Assembly (NCBI RefSeq): GCF_016462545.1
Contig: NZ_JAEMTA010000009.1
Location: forward strand, 1 to 64,000
Length of the DNA: 64,000 nt
Reading direction: 5' to 3'
Source: Mycolicibacterium sp.
GTDB lineage: Bacteria; Actinomycetota; Actinomycetes; Mycobacteriales; Mycobacteriaceae
The notes below the pieces were generated by a model. The model had not been told where the DNA came from. It worked only from the letters and a program-made list of their open reading frames with translations, and did not search any database. Positions 27,131-35,207 of this stretch are shown here, one piece after another (position 1 is the first letter of the stretch; each line of letters begins with the position of its first letter). The translations under genes were made by a program, and so were the position numbers.

Positions 27131-27149
27131 TCTCTAAGTGGATTCTCAG
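27131..27149 (+). promoter_or_regulatory. Candidate MprA box upstream of pepD
   Basis: TCTCTAAG and ATTCTCAG, 3 bases apart, form a 19-base element with the same 8-3-8 layout as the box before mprA; each half shares a TCT(C/A)AG core. It lies about 88 bp upstream of the pepD ATG. In M. tuberculosis pepD is an MprA target, which supports the reading. Confidence 0.5.
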
Positions 27150-27236
27150 CCCCGGGGGGCACTGTCGAAGAACTCCCTTCGTTGTTCATCACAGATCGCC
27201 GCCGCTTACGACTCGAAAGAAGAGCACAAGGTCGCA

Positions 27237-28568
27237 ATGACGAACCATCCGAGGTACTCGCCGCCACCGCCGCCCGGGCATCGGCCAGGCGCGCACGAAG
27301 GCGCGGCGCCGGGCTACCCCGGCCAGCACCCGACGGGTGCCTACCCGCAGCAGTTGTTCGACTGGCGGTACGCCACGCAACCCCCACAGTCCTACCGCGG
27401 CCCGCAGGATCCCTATCGCACCGGTGATCCCACGCGGATGATGCCGATCCCGCCCGCGGTTCCCCAGAAGCGTTCCCGCGCAGGCCGATTGACGGTGGGA
27501 GCCCTGGCGATCGCCGTCGTATCCGCCGGAATCGGCGGCGGTGTCGCCACGCTGGTCCAGCCCGGCAGGCCCTCGCTGACGTCGTCGGTCAACGGCGCCG
27601 CGCCCAGTGAACCTGCCGCCAACCTTCCCGCCGGCTCCGTGGAGCAGGTGGCAGCCAAGGTGGTGCCCAGCGTCGTGAAGCTCGAGACCGACATGGGCAG
27701 GCAATCCGAAGAGGGCTCGGGCATCATCCTGTCGACCGACGGACTCATCCTCACGAACAACCACGTGGTGGCGGCGGCCAACGGCGGGCCCGGCGCGCCC
27801 ACGGGCGTGCAGACCAAGGTCACCTTCGCGAACGGGGCGACGACGACCTTCAAAGTGGTCGGCACCGACCCCAGCAGCGACATCGCGGTGGTCCAAGCCG
27901 CGGGCGCTTCCGGTCTGACCCCCATCACGCTCGGGTCGTCCGGCAATCTGCGCGTCGGCCAGGACGTCGTGGCCATCGGTTCGCCGCTCGGGCTCGAAGG
28001 CACCGTCACCACCGGCATCGTCAGCGCGCTGAACCGTCCGGTCGCCGCAGGCGGTGACGCCCAGAACCAGAACACCGTCTTGGACGCCATCCAGACCGAC
28101 GCCGCCATCAACCCCGGCAACTCTGGTGGCGCGCTGGTGAACATGAATGGCGAGCTCGTCGGCGTGAACTCGGCCATTGCCACGCTGGGTGGTGACTCGG
28201 GCCAGTCGCAGAGCGGCTCGATCGGGCTCGGCTTCGCCATCCCCGTCGACCAGGCCAAGCGCATCGCCGACGAATTGATCCAGAGCGGCACCGCTTCGCA
28301 CGCCTCCCTGGGCGTTCAGGTCGGTAACGACGCCGGTGTCGACGGCGCCAAGATCGTCGACGTCACCGCCGGCGGTGCTGCCGCGGCGGCAGGGTTGCCC
28401 AGTGGTGTGGTGGTGACCAAGGTCGATGACCGGGTGATCGGCAGTGCCGACGCACTCGTGGCGGCCGTACGGTCCAGAGCGCCCGGTGACAAGGTCACGC
28501 TGACCTATCTCGATTCGTCCGGCAAGCCTCAGACCGTGGACGTCACCCTCGGCAAGGCGCAGCAGTGA
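27237..28568 (+). CDS. pepD: HtrA-family serine protease PepD
   Basis: A 443-residue membrane-anchored HtrA/DegP protease. A Pro/Gly/Gln-rich cytoplasmic N-terminus of about 80 residues precedes one transmembrane helix (VGALAIAVVSAGIGGGVATL). The protease domain holds the triad His176 (TNNHVV), Asp215 (SSDIAVV) and Ser296 (NPGNSGGAL). A single PDZ domain covers about residues 350-435. It degrades or refolds damaged envelope proteins and feeds back on MprAB/SigE signalling. The ATG at 27237 follows AAGAAGAG; upstream in-frame codons are unlikely to be protein. It overlaps the next frame's GTG by four bases. Confidence 0.95.
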   Translation: MTNHPRYSPPPPPGHRPGAHEGAAPGYPGQHPTGAYPQQLFDWRYATQPPQSYRGPQDPYRTGDPTRMMPIPPAVPQKRSRAGRLTVGALAIAVVSAGIGGGVATLVQPGRPSLTSSVNGAAPSEPAANLPAGSVEQVAAKVVPSVVKLETDMGRQSEEGSGIILSTDGLILTNNHVVAAANGGPGAPTGVQTKVTFANGATTTFKVVGTDPSSDIAVVQAAGASGLTPITLGSSGNLRVGQDVVAIGSPLGLEGTVTTGIVSALNRPVAAGGDAQNQNTVLDAIQTDAAINPGNSGGALVNMNGELVGVNSAIATLGGDSGQSQSGSIGLGFAIPVDQAKRIADELIQSGTASHASLGVQVGNDAGVDGAKIVDVTAGGAAAAAGLPSGVVVTKVDDRVIGSADALVAAVRSRAPGDKVTLTYLDSSGKPQTVDVTLGKAQQ

Positions 28569-28639
28569 CTGTGGCGCCGGGGCGCCCGGACCTCAGGATG
28601 GCTACGTTGCCGTCGGCAGCGGGATATACGGTTGCATTC

Positions 28640-29137
28640 ATGGAACAGCCGGGTGAGTTGGTGGGCCGCGCACTGGTCGTCGTCGTAGACGATCGAACGG
28701 CGCATGGAGACGAAGAGGATCACAGCGGTCCGCTGGTCACCGAACTGCTCGGCGAGGCGGGATTCGTCGTCGACGGAGTAGTAGTGGTGTCGGCCGACGA
28801 GATCGAGATCCGCAACGCACTGAACACGGCCGTCATCGGCGGTGTGGATCTGGTGATCTCGGTGGGCGGCACCGGAGTGACACCGCGCGACGTCACCCCG
28901 GAGGCCACCACCACGATCCTCGACCGCGAGCTGCTCGGCATCTCCGAGGCTCTTCGAGCGTCGGGTCTGTCGGCAGGCATCGTCGATGCCGGCGTGTCCC
29001 GCGGGTTGGCCGGAATTTCGGGCAGCACGTTGGTCGTCAACATCGCCGGATCCCGTGGAGCGGTCCGTGACGGCATGGCCACGCTCGGGCCCCTCGCCGT
29101 CCAGATCATCGGTCAGCTATCCAGCTTGGACATCTAA
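28640..29137 (+). CDS. moaB2: Molybdenum cofactor biosynthesis protein, MoaB/Mog family (Rv0984)
   Basis: A 165-residue MoaB/MogA-fold protein involved in molybdopterin adenylation or binding. The substrate loops are visible as VSVGGTGVTPRD and GSRGAVRDG, with EALRASGLSAGI and GISGSTLVVNIAGS between. The start is uncertain: ATG at 28640 (MEQPGELVGRALVV) begins the conserved part, while GTG at 28565 overlaps the pepD stop (GTGA) and would add 25 residues and couple the genes. Position after pepD matches Rv0984. Confidence 0.9.
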   Translation: MEQPGELVGRALVVVVDDRTAHGDEEDHSGPLVTELLGEAGFVVDGVVVVSADEIEIRNALNTAVIGGVDLVISVGGTGVTPRDVTPEATTTILDRELLGISEALRASGLSAGIVDAGVSRGLAGISGSTLVVNIAGSRGAVRDGMATLGPLAVQIIGQLSSLDI

Positions 29138-29267
29138 GCGCTACCCGTCATCGGCGGGCCCTGTCGATTGGGCCTCCGGAATGGCAAGCTAATGGTCGTC
29201 GCCGTCAGTTTCCGCCAGCGTTCGCCAGATCGTGTTAACACAGTGTGAACAGCAACAATGAACGAAG

Positions 29268-29283
29268 TGTGATCTTCGTCACA
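29268..29283 (+). promoter_or_regulatory. CRP-type binding site (TGTGA-N6-TCACA)
   Basis: TGTGATCTTCGTCACA is an exact match to the CRP-family palindrome and extends one more base pair each side (G...C). It ends 13 bp before the GTG of the 52-residue protein. Mycobacterial Crp (Rv3676-type) recognises this motif. Close to the start codon it is better placed to repress than to activate. A second palindrome, GTGTTAACAC, lies at 29232-29241. Confidence 0.7.
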
Positions 29284-29296
29284 CCGGGGGGTTACT

Positions 29297-29455
29297 GTGA
29301 GTGACCGGTCGCAGGCAAACGACCATTCAGTTAACAAGATTTTCGGTGATGCCCTCCCCGAGATCACCAAGGACGAGTGGGACGATTCCCCGTCCGACCG
29401 CGAGGCCGACCGCGACGACTGGTTGCGGGAGAACGTGCCGCCGCACCACGGCTGA
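29297..29455 (+). CDS. Small acidic hypothetical protein (52 aa)
   Basis: A 52-residue protein starting at GTG 29297 and ending at TGA 29455. It begins MSDRSQANDHSVNKIFGD and then becomes strongly acidic with alternating Asp/Arg (EITKDEWDD, DREADRDDWLREN), ending VPPHHG. No membrane segment or signal peptide. Codon use fits the genome (GC-rich third positions) and GGGGGG lies a few bases upstream as a possible ribosome site. It sits between moaB2 and the porin. I do not recognise a function; a CRP-type site controls its likely promoter. Confidence 0.6.
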   Translation: MSDRSQANDHSVNKIFGDALPEITKDEWDDSPSDREADRDDWLRENVPPHHG

Positions 29456-29829
29456 GCTGTTATTTCGCATCAAGCGCGGGAAATGCCAACCAGCCGAACG
29501 GCACCGCGGATATGCCCTGATATGGGTGGTGGACTCCGATGGGTCGGACACGTTCACCGTTCGCGCACCCGGCGTACCCCCCATCGAAGGTGTCGGGCAA
29601 ACTTCGTCGCGTGCGTCACTCATCTCGTCGCGGAGATGTGTACGCGTTGCCCGGCGGATGCCTCGCCGTTATGTTTCTGCTGTCAACGATGAGCATTACG
29701 TAAGAAGAACATGTGGGGTTTCTAATTCCACTCACATGGAGGCCTTGCAGGGTGTCAGGTTTAGCGGTAGAGCCGGGCACTCACAGGAAACGGCGGACCC
29801 GCGGTCCGTCACGACAAGCTAGGGAGAAC
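29456..29829 (+). other. 374-base intergenic leader before the porin
   Basis: No convincing gene in either strand. The stretch is less GC-rich toward its 3' end and carries a plausible sigma-70-like promoter (29647-29675) followed by a leader of about 150 bases rich in A and G near 29695-29715 (ACGTAAGAAGAACATG). Long untranslated leaders are a known feature of mspA-type porin genes. Confidence 0.5.
29647..29675 (+). promoter_or_regulatory. Candidate sigma-70-type promoter of the porin gene
   Basis: TTGCCC at 29647-29652 and TATGTT at 29670-29675 are 17 bases apart, matching the -35 and -10 boxes at 4 of 6 positions each. Transcription would begin near 29682 and leave a leader of about 148 bases. 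Proposed by pattern only. Confidence 0.4.
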
Positions 29830-30453
29830 ATGAAGGCAATCAGTCGGGTGCTGGTCGCTCTGGTAGCAGCGTTCGCCGCGCTCCTCACCAGCACGGGCAC
29901 CTCACACGCAGGTTTGGACAACGAGCTGAGCCTGGTCGATGGCCAGGACCGGACCCTGACGGTCCAGCAGTGGGACACCTTCCTCAACGGTGTGTTCCCA
30001 CTTGACCGCAACCGCCTCACCCGCGAGTGGTTCCACTCGGGTCGGGCCAAGTTCATCGTCGCCGGACCCGGCGCCGCTGACTTCAAGGGCACGCTGGAAC
30101 TGGGCTACCAGATCGGCTTCCCGTGGTCGCTGGGCGTCGGCATCAACTTCAGCTACACCACGCCGAACATCCTGCTCGACGACGCCACGCCGGCGAACCC
30201 GCTGCAGGTCATCACCCCGAACCTGTTCCCGGGTGTGTCCATCAGCGCTGACCTCGGCAACGGCCCCGGCATCCAGGAAGTCGCGACCTTCTCGGTCGAC
30301 GTCTCCGGCGCCTCGGGTGGAGTCGCGGTCTCGAACGCTCACGGAACGGTCACCGGCGCTGCCGGCGGCGTGCTCCTGCGTCCGTTCGCACGGCTCATCG
30401 CCTCGACGGGTGACAGCGTCACCACGTACGGCGAACCGTGGAACATGAACTAA
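29830..30453 (+). CDS. MspA-family outer-membrane porin
   Basis: A 207-residue porin precursor almost identical to M. smegmatis MspA over most of its length. A 27-residue signal peptide ends SHA before the mature GLDNELSLVDGQ. MspA proteins form octameric goblet pores in the mycolate outer membrane for small hydrophilic solutes. The constriction aspartates 90 and 91 are present (NILLDD), but the next loop reads ATPANPLQVI instead of the longer MspA sequence: four residues are missing and Asp93 is replaced by threonine. The C-terminus YGEPWNMN is the same as in MspA. GGGAGA precedes the ATG. Its place after pepD-moaB2 matches M. smegmatis mspC; slow growers lack it. Confidence 0.95.
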   Translation: MKAISRVLVALVAAFAALLTSTGTSHAGLDNELSLVDGQDRTLTVQQWDTFLNGVFPLDRNRLTREWFHSGRAKFIVAGPGAADFKGTLELGYQIGFPWSLGVGINFSYTTPNILLDDATPANPLQVITPNLFPGVSISADLGNGPGIQEVATFSVDVSGASGGVAVSNAHGTVTGAAGGVLLRPFARLIASTGDSVTTYGEPWNMN

Positions 30454-30470
30454 CTCCCTAGTTCAACGAG

Positions 30471-30503
30471 AACAGCCCCCGGCTTTCGGCCGGGGGCTGT
30501 TTT
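30471..30503 (+). terminator. Strong intrinsic terminator between porin and mscL
   Basis: AACAGCCCCCGGC pairs perfectly with GCCGGGGGCTGTT across a TTTCG loop, a 13-bp stem followed by TT on the plus strand. It begins 18 bases after the porin stop and ends 17 bases before the convergent mscL stop; symmetric A/T flanks allow it to serve both genes. Confidence 0.9.
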
Positions 30504-30519
30504 CGTGTCGGAACCAGAG

Positions 30520-30969
30520 TCAGGCGGTGTCCCCGCTGGTGTGCTTGGCGGTATCGGGGCTGGGGCCCGTGCCCGGTCCCGTCACGGTTTCCGCGCTGGT
30601 GCCGTCCTTGAGCAGATTGCGGATCTCGGTGAGCAGAGTGAGCTCGGTGTCCTGGGCCTGCTCGACCTCGCCCTTCTTCCGGAGCCGGTTGTATGGCACC
30701 ACCACCAGGAAGTAGACGACGGCAGCGACCAGGACGAAGTTGATGGCCGCGGAGATCACCAGGTTCAGATCGATGACCTGGCCGCCACCGATCTCGATCT
30801 TCAGGACGCCGACGTCGCTGCCGCCCGCGCCGATCCGGCTGGTGAGTGGCGTGATGATGGCATCGGTGAACGTCTTGACGAGCGCGGCGAACGCGGTGCC
30901 GATGACCACTGCGACGGAGAGGTCGACGATGTTCCCGCGAGAGAGAAACTCCTTGAAACCCTTCAGCAC
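30520..30969 (-). CDS. mscL: Large-conductance mechanosensitive channel
   Basis: A 149-residue MscL. The N-terminal amphipathic helix [13 protein letters not shown] leads into TM1 ([18 protein letters not shown], with the narrow-gate region), an extracellular loop, TM2 ([19 protein letters not shown]) and a cytoplasmic helix with [10 protein letters not shown]. The C-terminal 25 residues are a Thr/Gly/Pro-rich tail. It releases osmolytes on hypo-osmotic shock. Start is GTG at 30969. Position matches Rv0985c; it faces the porin across a shared terminator. Confidence 0.96.
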   Translation of the reverse strand: MLKGFKEFLSRGNIVDLSVAVVIGTAFAALVKTFTDAIITPLTSRIGAGGSDVGVLKIEIGGGQVIDLNLVISAAINFVLVAAVVYFLVVVPYNRLRKKGEVEQAQDTELTLLTEIRNLLKDGTSAETVTGPGTGPSPDTAKHTSGDTA

Positions 30970-31061
30970 GCGGATTCCTTCCTGTGTGTGGTTCGGCTGT
31001 GTGCCTCACCGGAGGGCTCAACGCTAGCCGTGAAGGCCCCGTGCGGGGAGCTGTAAGGGCC

Positions 31062-31718
31062 TCAGTGGAAGGTCAGCGTGATGGCCTGCGACAGGGAGGC
31101 GCCTGCCACCTCGTTCGCCGCCACGACGGGCAGGGCGATCAGCACGACCCCGTCACGGCCCACGTCCTTGGACTTGGCGGAGACCAGGACCACCACGGCG
31201 CTCGTGGCCACCACCCGAGGACGGTCCTCGGCGGTGCCGTCGGAAGGCTCTGACAGCGCCACCACGTCGACCACGTCGCCAGGACGCACCAGGTCGAGCA
31301 GGGCGCCATCCGTCGGGTACACGGGCACGATTCGGGAATTCGGTCCGGCGGTGGCGTCGGCGAGCCGTGAGCTGAGCACCCGCACGTCGGTGAGGACCTC
31401 GCCGCGGCGGGCGGGCCCGGTGAGCGTCGCACCGACCAGGTCGCCGGTGCGTGTCTGAGATCCGTCGGGAATCGTTGTTGCCGAACGAGATTCGATGCGC
31501 AGGTCCGCTTCCGCCAGTTCCACGCCAGGCGACAGGTCGCGTGCTGCAACGACGACGTCGGCCCGACCGTCGGCCGGATCGGGACGCAGGGCGGCGACTG
31601 CGGCCAGCACGACCAGCCCCCCGGCGGCCGTGCGTCGCGCCGCGACCGTCCGCGTCCAGTCGGGCCGCAGGCGCTGCGCAATGCGCGACGTCACCGTTGG
31701 ATTGAGTGATTCCCCCAT
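31062..31718 (-). CDS. SAF-domain membrane-anchored protein (CpaB/RcpC-like)
   Basis: A 218-residue protein with a basic N-terminus, one membrane helix (TAAGGLVVLAAVAAL, about residues 30-45) and a SAF domain (VVVAARDLSPGVELAEADL, LTGPARRGEVLTDVRV). The rest is a beta-rich extracytoplasmic region (SRIVPVYPTDGALLDLVRPGDVVDVVA). SAF domains of this type occur in Flp pilus assembly proteins CpaB/RcpC, but no pilus gene is next to it. A role in the cell envelope is likely; the precise one is unknown. Confidence 0.78.
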   Translation of the reverse strand: MGESLNPTVTSRIAQRLRPDWTRTVAARRTAAGGLVVLAAVAALRPDPADGRADVVVAARDLSPGVELAEADLRIESRSATTIPDGSQTRTGDLVGATLTGPARRGEVLTDVRVLSSRLADATAGPNSRIVPVYPTDGALLDLVRPGDVVDVVALSEPSDGTAEDRPRVVATSAVVVLVSAKSKDVGRDGVVLIALPVVAANEVAGASLSQAITLTFH

Positions 31719-31782
31719 GCGATCACGCTAGGCAGCGAAGAGAGCCCGCGGCAGGGGGTGTGCGACGACCTGTGGATAACCG

Positions 31783-32178
31783 CTAGCTGGAAGCGGCAGC
31801 CGTCGAGCTCGACGTGCCCGACGAGCTCGCGCTGGAACTGGAGCTGCTGCTCGACTTGTCCGAACTGGACGACGAGTTCGACGACTTCTCCGTCGAGGTC
31901 GACTTGTCGGCCGGCTTGTCGGACGCCTTCTCCGAGGACTTCTCCGAGGACGAGGACGGCTCGCTGCTACCGCTCGAGCCATTGATGGTGCTCTTCGAGG
32001 AGTCGCGGCTGTCGTTGCGGTAGAAACCGCTGCCCTTGAACACGACACCCACCGAGCCGAAGAGCTTGCGCAACCTGCCCGAGCACTTCGGGCAGGTGGT
32101 CAGGGCGTCCTCAGTGAACGCCTGCACCGCATCGAAACGGTTGTCGCACTCGGTACATGCGTACGAATAGGTCGGCAC
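31783..32178 (-). CDS. ruc: FmdB-type zinc-ribbon protein, redox-regulated chaperone Ruc (Rv0991c)
   Basis: A 131-residue protein. Residues 1-50 are an FmdB zinc ribbon with four cysteines in two CxxC pairs (Cys8/Cys11 and Cys29/Cys32). The remaining 80 residues are a disordered tail made mostly of serine with Lys, Asp, Glu and Thr (SSSSDKSSSSSSSS type). M. tuberculosis Rv0991c was shown to be a redox-switched chaperone in which cysteine oxidation releases zinc and exposes activity; the tail here is about 20 residues longer. Start is GTG at 32178 with GGAGG upstream. It lies beside the 5-FCL gene as in M. tuberculosis. Confidence 0.88.
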   Translation of the reverse strand: MPTYSYACTECDNRFDAVQAFTEDALTTCPKCSGRLRKLFGSVGVVFKGSGFYRNDSRDSSKSTINGSSGSSEPSSSSEKSSEKASDKPADKSTSTEKSSNSSSSSDKSSSSSSSSASSSGTSSSTAAASS

Positions 32179-32319
32179 CAGAACCTCCGAGAAATGACGA
32201 AACTTGTTAGCACTCTAACGGCTCAAGTGCTAGAACCGCTACGTGGGCCTTGCCATTCCCGCGCCGCTGGCGCTGTGGTGCGATCTGGGCGGGCGAGAAG
32301 CACGAGGCCTCGCCGAGCG

Positions 32320-32904
32320 TCAGTGTCGGCCCAGTCGAACGAGGCCCTGCCCGGGAGTCACGGCGTGCGTCATCGATATGTCGTGAGGCTCGCCGGGTAG
32401 GCGGTCGACGACCTCGTCGTCACGGACCATCGCGACCAGGCGCGCCTCGGGGTCCGCCAGGGGAAGCGATCGGTCGTAGAACCCCGCGCCGCGTCCGAGT
32501 CGGACACCGTCGCGGTCGACTGCGAGCGCGGGGACCACGACCGTCGTCGCCGCCCCGATGGCCTCGGCGGACAACCACGGCTCCGGTGGCTCGCGCAGTC
32601 CGAACCGGGCGGCGACGAGAACGCCGCGGTATTCACCCCAGTTCAGCGGCACGGGAACGCCGGCCGCGTCCGCACGGGCGACGGGCAGCAATACCCTGGC
32701 GCCCGCCGCGACCAGGGCGTCGAGCAGTGCGGGTGAGCCAGGTTCGGAGCCGACGGGAACGTAGGCGCAGACGGTGTCGCCTGGTCGGGTCATCTCGACC
32801 AGGCGTTTGCGAAGGGCGTCGGCCTCGGCGTCCCGCACGTCGGGGGTGACCGCGCGGCGGGCGGACAGGATGGCGGCACGCAGATGGGCCTTCGACTCCT
32901 GCAT
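32320..32904 (-). CDS. 5-formyltetrahydrofolate cyclo-ligase (Rv0992c)
   Basis: A 194-residue 5-FCL (MTHFS family) that converts 5-formyl-THF plus ATP into 5,10-methenyl-THF, salvaging folate. The motifs are the N-terminal KAHLRAAILSARRAV, AYVPVGSEPG, and the family signature VPALAVDRDGVRLGRGAGFYDRSL with the ATP-binding glycines. The ATG at 32904 is the only good start. It is divergent from galU, with about 73 bases of shared promoter space. Confidence 0.93.
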   Translation of the reverse strand: MQESKAHLRAAILSARRAVTPDVRDAEADALRKRLVEMTRPGDTVCAYVPVGSEPGSPALLDALVAAGARVLLPVARADAAGVPVPLNWGEYRGVLVAARFGLREPPEPWLSAEAIGAATTVVVPALAVDRDGVRLGRGAGFYDRSLPLADPEARLVAMVRDDEVVDRLPGEPHDISMTHAVTPGQGLVRLGRH

Positions 32905-32977
32905 GGCTCCACGATGTCATGCGAGACATCCAGGGCTTACCCGGTTGCACGGTGCCGATGCCGTTATGGTGTGAACG

Positions 32978-33892
32978 ATGACGACACGGGCATTGGTGCC
33001 AATCCCACGCACCGCGATCGTTCCGGCCGCCGGTTTGGGAACTCGTTTCCTCCCCGCGACGAAGACGGTGCCCAAGGAGTTGCTGCCGGTAGTCGACACT
33101 CCCGGCATCGAACTCGTGGCCGCGGAGGCGGCGGAGGCCGGCGCCGAGCGACTCATCATCGTCACCTCGGCGGGTAAGGACGGCGTCGTCGCGCACTTCG
33201 TCGAGGATCTGATCCTCGAGGGCACACTCGAGGCCCGCGGCAAGCACCTGATGTTGGAGAAGGTGCGCCGCGCACCCGCGCTGATCAAGGTCGAGTCCGT
33301 GGTGCAGGCCGAACCCCTTGGCCTGGGCCACGCCGTGAGTTGCGTCGAGCCGAGCCTGCTCCCCGACGAGGACGCCGTGGCGGTATTGCTGCCGGATGAC
33401 CTGGTACTGCCGACGGGCGTGCTGGAGACCATGTCGAAGGTGCGTGCCAAGCGCGGGGGATCGGTGCTGTGCGCCATCGAGGTGCCCGCCGACGAAATCA
33501 GTGCCTACGGCGTCTTCGACGTCGAGGTGGTACCCGATGCCGTCAACCCGAACGTGTTGCGCGTCAAGGGAATGGTCGAGAAGCCGAAGGCCGAGGATGC
33601 GCCATCGCTCTACGCCGCCGCAGGTCGCTACGTGCTGGACCGCGCGATCTTCGACGCCCTGCGTCGGGTGCCGCGCGGCGTCGGTGGCGAGATCCAGTTG
33701 ACCGATGCCATCGCCCTGCTGATCGAGGAGGGGCATCCCGTGCACGTGGTCGTGCACCGCGGACGCCGACACGACCTGGGAAATCCCGGCGGGTACCTCA
33801 AGGCTGCGGTTGACTTTGCGTTGGAGCGTGACGATTACGGACCGGACCTGCGTCGCTGGCTGGTCGAGCGGTTGGGCCTGGACGCCAACTGA
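32978..33892 (+). CDS. galU: UTP-glucose-1-phosphate uridylyltransferase
   Basis: A 304-residue nucleotidyltransferase making UDP-glucose, the donor for trehalose, glycogen-type and cell-wall glycans. It has the nucleotide-binding motif IVPAAGLGTRFLPATKTVPKE, the substrate region LGLGHAVSC and DDLVL, and YAAAGRYVLDRAIFD. The start ATG at 32978 lies just after TATGGTGTGAACG, with no clear ribosome site, so the mRNA may be nearly leaderless. First gene of the galU-moeA-rimJ-GlpR-like block conserved in actinobacteria. Confidence 0.95.
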   Translation: MTTRALVPIPRTAIVPAAGLGTRFLPATKTVPKELLPVVDTPGIELVAAEAAEAGAERLIIVTSAGKDGVVAHFVEDLILEGTLEARGKHLMLEKVRRAPALIKVESVVQAEPLGLGHAVSCVEPSLLPDEDAVAVLLPDDLVLPTGVLETMSKVRAKRGGSVLCAIEVPADEISAYGVFDVEVVPDAVNPNVLRVKGMVEKPKAEDAPSLYAAAGRYVLDRAIFDALRRVPRGVGGEIQLTDAIALLIEEGHPVHVVVHRGRRHDLGNPGGYLKAAVDFALERDDYGPDLRRWLVERLGLDAN

Positions 33893-33930
33893 CTAGCGTG
33901 GGGGCTCCGCGACTGAAGAAAGGCACCTGA

Positions 33931-35193
33931 GTGCGTTCGGTGGAGGAGCAGCAGGCCAGGGTGGCTGCCGCCGCGGTGGCACCCAGGCCCGTGCGAGTGG
34001 CGATCGCCGAAGCGCAGGGGCTGATGTGCGCCGAGGAAGTCGTCACCGAACGACCGCTGCCGGGCTTCGATCAAGCGGCGATCGACGGGTACGCGGTACG
34101 CAGCGTCGACGTCCTCGGTGTCGACCCCGGTGACGACGGGGGCGACGGTGATGGCGCCGCCGAGGTCAGCCTGCCCGTCATGGGGATGATCGAGGCGGGC
34201 GCGAAGACGCCCAGCAGATTGCAGCCCCGCCAGGCAGCCCGGGTGCAGACGGGCGCGCCCATGCCCACGCTGGCCGACGCGGTGCTTCCTCTGCGGTGGA
34301 CCGACGGCGGTGACTCCCGCGTGCGGGTGCTGCGCGGGGTGCGCTCGGGTGCCTACGTGCGGCGGACCGGTGACGACGTCCAGCCCGGCGACGTTGCCGT
34401 GCGGTCGGGAACGATCATCGGCGCCGCGCAGGTCGGGCTGCTCGCCGCGGTCGGACGGGAACGGGTGCTGGTGCATCCACGTCCGCGGCTGTCGGTGATG
34501 AGCGTCGGCGGTGAGCTGGTCGACGTCTCGCGGACGCCGGGCAACGGTCAGGTCTACGACGTCAACTCCTATGCGTTGGCCGCGGCGGGCCGCGACGCCG
34601 GCGCCGAGGTGAACCGGGTCGGCATCGTCGACACCGAGTCGAAGACGCTGCGCGACGTCGTCGAAGGGCAGATCAACCGCGCCGAAGTGTTGGTGATCGC
34701 AGGCGCGGTGGGCGGCACGGCCGCCGAGAGCGTTCGTGCGGTGCTGTCGGAGCTCGGCGACATGGAGGTGGCACGCATCGCGATGCACCCCGGTTCGGTG
34801 CAGGGCTTCGGGCAGTTGGGGCGCGACGGTGTTCCCGTGTTCCTGCTGCCTGCCAATCCGGTGAGTGCGCTGGTGGTGTTCGAGGTGATGGTGCGACCGC
34901 TGATCCGCATGTCGCTCGGCAAGAGGCAGCCGATGCGGCGCGTCGTGCAGGCGCGCACGTTGTCACCGATCTCGTCGGTGGCGGGGCGCAAGGGCTACCT
35001 CCGCGGTCAGCTGATGCGCGATCAGGACACGGGTGAATACCTGGTGCAGGCGCTCGGCGGGGCGCCGGGTGCGTCGTCGCACCTGCTGGCGACGCTCGCA
35101 GAGGCGAACTGCCTGGTCGTGATTCCCAGCGACGCCGAGCAGATCCGCACCGGCGAGATCGTCGACGTGGCTTTCCTGGCCCAACGCGGCTGA
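33931..35193 (+). CDS. moeA1: MoeA/gephyrin-like protein (Rv0994; Glp-type division factor candidate)
   Basis: A 420-residue MoeA-fold protein. Motifs are GFDQAAIDGYAVRS, MIEAGAKTPSRLQPRQAARVQTGAPMP and the MPT-binding VIAGAVGGTAAESV, followed by LPANPVSALVVFEV. Canonical MoeA inserts molybdate into adenylated molybdopterin. In Corynebacterium the protein encoded at the same place, Glp, lost that role and links Wag31 to a membrane receptor during septation. In canonical MoeA the glycine loop reads GGxSxG; here it is GAVGGT, which favours the Glp reading. Start is GTG at 33931. The genomic neighbour at 35994 looks like the receptor. Confidence 0.85.
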   Translation: MRSVEEQQARVAAAAVAPRPVRVAIAEAQGLMCAEEVVTERPLPGFDQAAIDGYAVRSVDVLGVDPGDDGGDGDGAAEVSLPVMGMIEAGAKTPSRLQPRQAARVQTGAPMPTLADAVLPLRWTDGGDSRVRVLRGVRSGAYVRRTGDDVQPGDVAVRSGTIIGAAQVGLLAAVGRERVLVHPRPRLSVMSVGGELVDVSRTPGNGQVYDVNSYALAAAGRDAGAEVNRVGIVDTESKTLRDVVEGQINRAEVLVIAGAVGGTAAESVRAVLSELGDMEVARIAMHPGSVQGFGQLGRDGVPVFLLPANPVSALVVFEVMVRPLIRMSLGKRQPMRRVVQARTLSPISSVAGRKGYLRGQLMRDQDTGEYLVQALGGAPGASSHLLATLAEANCLVVIPSDAEQIRTGEIVDVAFLAQRG

Positions 35194-35207
35194 CGACGAA
35201 TCCGATC

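Noticed and set aside
29301..29822. 173-codon frame in the porin leader
   Set aside because: Out of frame with the 52-residue gene and rich in Arg/Thr; no start signal; better explained as leader DNA.
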